Shown one piece after another: positions 14,215-17,094 of a DNA stretch of 17,094 bases. The stretch comes from a bacterium (GTDB lineage: Bacteria; JAGOBX01): NCBI GenBank assembly GCA_029551925.1, contig JAKPEO010000017.1:1-17094 (forward strand), given 5' to 3'. The position numbers and the translations under genes are program-made. Position 1 is the first letter of the stretch. Each line of letters starts with the position of its first letter. The notes beneath the pieces were generated by a model. That model saw only the letters and a program-made list of their open reading frames with translations. It was not told the origin of the DNA and made no database searches.

Positions 14215-15577
14215 TAATCTTACAGAGAAAATAACTGATATTTTTCGCAATTTAGGCAATAAAGGTAAAATCACAGAAGATAATATATCTGATGCATTGC
14301 GTCAAGTACGCATTGCATTATTAGAAGCTGATGTTAATTTTAAAGTGGTAAAAGAATTTATTAACAAAGTCAAAGAAAAAGCGATAGGCGAATCCGTATT
14401 AAAGAGTCTAACACCAGACCAACAATTTATAAAAATAGTACATGATGAATTAGTAGAAATATTAGGGTCAACTGACAATACCTTGCATTTAACAGTGCAG
14501 CCGTCTATTATTTTAATGGTGGGCTTACAAGGTTCAGGCAAGACCACTACTTGCGCTAAATTAGCGAATTTACAAAAGAAAAAGAATTTTAAGCCGCTAT
14601 TAGTAGCGTGCGATATATACAGACCAGCGGCAATAGACCAATTAAAATTTTTAGGCGATCAATTGAATGTCCCTGTTTGTATTCGGCGCAAAGAGACTGA
14701 TGTAGTCGCGATAGCAAAAGAAGCGTTAATTGAAGCAAATAAATTAGGTTGTAATTTGCTTATAGTAGATACTGCCGGCAGACTGCATATAGACGAAAAA
14801 ATGATGGATGAAGTAGCGCGATTAAAAGACTTTTTAAAGCCGCAGGAAATATTATTTGTCGCTGACGCGATGACCGGACAGGATGCTGTGCGCGTAGCTG
14901 ATGAATTTAATAAAAAATTAGAAATAACTGGAATAGTATTAACGAAATTAGATGGAGATGCACGCGGCGGCGCTGCAATATCAATAAAATCAGTGACAGG
15001 CAAACCTATAAAATTTGTAGGAATAAGCGAAAAAATAGACGGATTAGAGCCGTTTTATCCTGATAGATTAGCGACGCGAATATTAGGAATGGGCGATATT
15101 GTATCGCTTGCTGAAAAAGTCGAGCAAAATATCACAGAAGAAGAAGCGAAGAAATTAGAAGCGAAATTAAAAAAAGGCGAGTTTACTTTTGATGATTTTT
15201 TAAAGCAATTGCAGCAAGTTCGTAAAATGGGAGCGCTTGAAGATTTGATAGCAATGATACCCGGAATGTCGCAGATAAAGGAATTAAAACAGATGATGCC
15301 CGGCGAAAAAGAAATCAAGAGAATCGAATGTATGATACAATCAATGACCAAAGAAGAACGAGATAATCCTTCGATAATCAATGGTTCGCGAAAATTACGC
15401 ATTGCAAAAGGCAGCGGCACGAGCGTTCAAGAAATAAATCAATTGTTAAAGCAGTTTGAGCAATCGCAAAAAATGATAAAACAGATGTCAAAATTGTCAA
15501 AATTGGGTTTTCCCGGCGCTAGCGGCGGATTGCCCGGTGGATTAAACTTAAAAGATTTAGGCGGATTATTTAGATAA
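14207..15577 (+). CDS. ffh: Signal recognition particle GTPase Ffh
   Basis: GTPase and signal-sequence-binding subunit of the SRP, which targets inner-membrane proteins co-translationally to FtsY and SecYEG. At 456 residues it is a full-length Ffh. N domain 1-95; G domain with GLQGSGKTTT (G1, 106-115), DIYRPAAIDQL (insertion box), DTAGRLHID (G3), TKLDGDARGG (G4 region) and GISEKIDGLEPF (G5). The linker is LATRILGMGD. The M domain has SRKLRIAKGSGTS for 4.5S RNA and a methionine-rich hydrophobic groove, ending in a Gly-rich tail. AAAGAGAG (14193-14200) lies 6 nt before the ATG. It sits inside the cluster between ylxM (overlap 8 nt) and rpsP (51-nt gap). Confidence 0.97.
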   Translation: MFDNLTEKITDIFRNLGNKGKITEDNISDALRQVRIALLEADVNFKVVKEFINKVKEKAIGESVLKSLTPDQQFIKIVHDELVEILGSTDNTLHLTVQPSIILMVGLQGSGKTTTCAKLANLQKKKNFKPLLVACDIYRPAAIDQLKFLGDQLNVPVCIRRKETDVVAIAKEALIEANKLGCNLLIVDTAGRLHIDEKMMDEVARLKDFLKPQEILFVADAMTGQDAVRVADEFNKKLEITGIVLTKLDGDARGGAAISIKSVTGKPIKFVGISEKIDGLEPFYPDRLATRILGMGDIVSLAEKVEQNITEEEAKKLEAKLKKGEFTFDDFLKQLQQVRKMGALEDLIAMIPGMSQIKELKQMMPGEKEIKRIECMIQSMTKEERDNPSIINGSRKLRIAKGSGTSVQEINQLLKQFEQSQKMIKQMSKLSKLGFPGASGGLPGGLNLKDLGGLFR

Positions 15578-15613
15578 CAATCGCCGATTTTATTATAAAA
15601 AAATTAAAAAAAT

Positions 15614-15622
15614 AGGAGGTGA
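15614..15622 (+). promoter_or_regulatory. rpsP: Extended SD for the TTG start of rpsP
   Basis: AGGAGGTGA is nine bases fully complementary to the 3' end of 16S rRNA (UCACCUCCU). AGGAGG ends 9 nt before the TTG at 15629, but 21 nt before the next in-frame ATG (15641), so it selects the TTG. Confidence 0.85.
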
Positions 15623-15628
15623 GCCATA

Positions 15629-15907
15629 TTGGCAACAAAGATGCGATTAATGCGGATGGGCAAAAAGAAACAGCCATTTTATCGCGTAGTGATTATGGAA
15701 GAATCTAAACCGCGCGAAAGTAGTTATGTTGATTTAGTCGGCTGGTATAATCCGATGAAAGAAGGAAAGGTTTCATTTGACGAAACCAAAGTATTGAAAT
15801 GGCTTCAAAACGGTGCAGAACCAACTGACACTGTTAGAAGTTTATTATCGAAAAATGGAATATTAAAAAAATTTGCAGAGCAAAAAAAACAAAAAAACAC
15901 TAATTAA
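15629..15907 (+). CDS. rpsP: 30S ribosomal protein S16
   Basis: Ribosomal protein S16 of the 30S subunit, which binds 16S rRNA near the platform and helps assembly. The 92 residues begin MATKMRLMRMGKKKQPFYRV, then VVMEESK-type and 'YVDLVGWYNP' segments, 'WLQNGAEPTDTVRSLLSKNGI', with a basic KKQKN tail: normal length and sequence order. The start is TTG (15629), chosen because of the extended SD at 15614-15622 and because the family usually has a few residues before RLMRMG. The gene follows ffh with a 51-nt gap and is followed by khpA after 26 nt, all in one cluster. Confidence 0.96.
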   Translation: MATKMRLMRMGKKKQPFYRVVIMEESKPRESSYVDLVGWYNPMKEGKVSFDETKVLKWLQNGAEPTDTVRSLLSKNGILKKFAEQKKQKNTN

Positions 15908-15933
15908 AAAATTATCTATGGAGGTATTCAAAA

Positions 15934-16164
15934 ATGGAAGAATTTATTGTTACTATTGTTAAAAAATTAGTTGATAATCCACAGGATGTTCAAGTTCGTG
16001 AAGTTCAAGGTGAAAAAACAATTATTTACGAATTAAAAGTAAATCAAGCAGATTTAGGAAAAGTAATCGGCAAACACGGAAGAATTATCAGCGCTATCCG
16101 CACAATTTTAAAAGCTGCGACAGCGAAATCTGAAAATCGCGTAATGTTAGAAGTTTTAGATTAA
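15934..16164 (+). CDS. khpA: KH-domain RNA-binding protein KhpA
   Basis: A single KH domain of 76 residues, the size of KhpA (with KhpB/Jag it forms an RNA-binding partner pair in Gram-positive bacteria). The key loop is VIGKHGRIISAIR (45-57), with the G-x-x-G motif GKHG at 46-49. It lies between rpsP and rimM, the standard position for this gene. SD GGAGGT (15920-15925) is 8 nt from the ATG. Targets in this organism are not evident. Confidence 0.93.
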   Translation: MEEFIVTIVKKLVDNPQDVQVREVQGEKTIIYELKVNQADLGKVIGKHGRIISAIRTILKAATAKSENRVMLEVLD

Positions 16165-16169
16165 TTTAG

Positions 16170-16193
16170 AAATTTTGTTAAATCGCAAAATTT
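16170..16193 (+). repeat. Hairpin immediately before the rimM start
   Basis: AAATTTTG (16170-16177) and CAAAATTT (16186-16193) form a perfect 8-bp stem with an 8-nt loop. Only 3 nt (TAG) separate it from the rimM ATG, so it covers the place where an SD would be. It could reduce or gate rimM translation. Confidence 0.55.
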
Positions 16194-16196
16194 TAG

Positions 16197-16709
16197 ATGC
16201 GAGACAAAATTAATGAAAATGAATTAATCAAAATAGGCATAATCATCAAACCTCATGGATTAAAGGGCGAATTAAAGGTTCAGCCGCTTACGGGTGATAT
16301 CAAGCGTTTTGAATTGCTTGAAAGCGTTAATTTAGCAGGTAGTGATTATGTCATTGAACGCATTAAATATCAGAATAAATATGTAATTCTAAAATTTCGC
16401 GGAATAGATAATATTGAGATAGCGGAAAAATTTAGGAATGTATATTTAGAGATACCGTTGTGTCAGTCGTATAAATTGCAAGAAGGCGAGTATTTTTATT
16501 ATCAGCTCGAGGGCTTGAAAGTTTATACGACTGATAATGAATATTTAGGAGAAATATCAGAAATTTTAGAATTGCCTGCGAACGATGTTTATGTTGTTCA
16601 GTGTGAAAACCATAGGGAATTACTTATTCCTGCGATTGCCGATGTTGTAAAAAAAATAGACATAAACAACGGCGTGATGATAATAGAATTATTGGAAGGG
16701 CTGATATAA
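16197..16709 (+). CDS. rimM: 16S rRNA processing protein RimM
   Basis: RimM assists late 30S maturation around the 16S 3' domain and binds S19. At 170 residues it has the full two-domain plan: N-terminal beta-barrel starting with IGIIIKPHGLKGELKV (13-28), and a C-terminal PRC-barrel from about residue 95 (YFYYQLEGLKVYTTDNEYLG, ELPANDVYVVQ, LLIPAIADVVKKI, IELLEGL). An in-frame TAG lies directly before the ATG, so this start is the first possible. It has no SD, and a hairpin ends 3 nt upstream, so expression may depend on translation through khpA (33 nt away). trmD follows after 20 nt. Confidence 0.95.
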   Translation: MRDKINENELIKIGIIIKPHGLKGELKVQPLTGDIKRFELLESVNLAGSDYVIERIKYQNKYVILKFRGIDNIEIAEKFRNVYLEIPLCQSYKLQEGEYFYYQLEGLKVYTTDNEYLGEISEILELPANDVYVVQCENHRELLIPAIADVVKKIDINNGVMIIELLEGLI

Positions 16710-16729
16710 AAGTTTAATTTTTGGTTTTT

Positions 16730-17094
16730 ATGGAATTTATATTTTTAACATTAAATCCCGAAATGCTTGACGGCATTTTTAAAGAAGGGATAATAAAAGA
16801 AGCTATAAACACAAATAAAATCAAAATTAAACTTATAAATTTTCGCGAGTATGCGTTAGACCGCCATCAGATAGTAGATGATACTCCTTATGGCGGCGGA
16901 AGCGGAATGTTATTAAAGCCAGAGCCGATAATTCGAGCATTTGAAGATATTGAACTAAAACCGAAATATAGGGTTATAATGCCGACGCCGGCAGGTAAGC
17001 GTTTTCATCAAAGAACAGCAAAAGGATTGTTGAATTATGAACAACTGATATTTATTTGCGGAAGATATGAGGGCATAGACGAGCGCGTAACTGA
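16730..17094 (+). CDS. trmD: tRNA (guanine-N1)-methyltransferase TrmD (partial, 3' truncated)
   Basis: The first 121 codons of TrmD, which uses SAM to make m1G37 in tRNAs and prevents +1 frameshifting. The ATG (16730) begins MEFIFLTLNPEML, then VDDTPYGGGSGM (the deep-knot SAM region), MPTPAGKRFHQ (usual form SPQGK, here TPAGK) and ICGRYEGIDERV just before the window edge. The SAM-binding trefoil-knot residues are intact. The ATG lies 20 nt after rimM with no SD. The gene continues beyond 17094; frames are intact to the edge. Confidence 0.95.
   Translation, partial: MEFIFLTLNPEMLDGIFKEGIIKEAINTNKIKIKLINFREYALDRHQIVDDTPYGGGSGMLLKPEPIIRAFEDIELKPKYRVIMPTPAGKRFHQRTAKGLLNYEQLIFICGRYEGIDERVT

Overview
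The window is very AT-rich (about 30% GC by eye) and comes from a diderm bacterium. It has a TonB-dependent outer-membrane receptor, two secreted binding proteins and a lipoprotein, so there is an outer membrane. It also has a ylxM-ffh-rpsP-khpA-rimM-trmD cluster of the kind common in Firmicutes and in several uncultivated diderm phyla. I cannot place the phylum from the sequence; a candidate-phylum diderm, possibly in the Elusimicrobia/Omnitrophica sphere, would fit.

Layout. Positions 1-51 look like the tail of an upstream gene. From 439 to 7165 there is a co-directional envelope module: a PhnD-like periplasmic binding protein, a TrpX-like (ABC_sub_bind) binding protein, a TonB-dependent receptor, and a large lipoprotein that joins a 5'-nucleotidase C-terminal-type domain to three Ig-like repeats. 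A GC-rich terminator closes it. No ABC permease or ATPase is present. After a 580-nt repeat-bearing gap, mtnP (methylthioadenosine phosphorylase) overlaps a spore-photolyase-like radical SAM gene by one base. These genes converge on a minus-strand lysA-copA pair, with a 28-nt perfect hairpin covering the end of copA. Between lysA and ylxM lies 680 nt holding two small minus-strand reading frames and a candidate terminator. The rest is the translation cluster ylxM-ffh-rpsP-khpA-rimM-trmD, with trmD cut by the window edge.

How the genes fit together. The first block probably captures and imports a ligand across the outer membrane. The nucleotidase-like lipoprotein hints at a nucleotide or nucleoside, but the ligand is unknown. 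MtnP could remove the 5'-deoxyadenosine or methylthioadenosine made by SAM enzymes, including its coupled radical SAM partner. LysA makes lysine and CopA exports Cu(I). The last block handles SRP targeting, ribosomal protein S16, RNA binding, 30S maturation and tRNA m1G37 methylation.

Regulatory signals are unusually legible. Four promoters share an A8-A12 tract against a TTGAC(A/T) -35 box, a 16-17 bp spacer and a good -10. One of them places its predicted start site within about 3 nt of the ylxM ATG, which implies a leaderless mRNA. Start sites fall into two classes: strong Shine-Dalgarno sites, and sites with none at all (ylxM, rimM, trmD, copA, the radical SAM gene).
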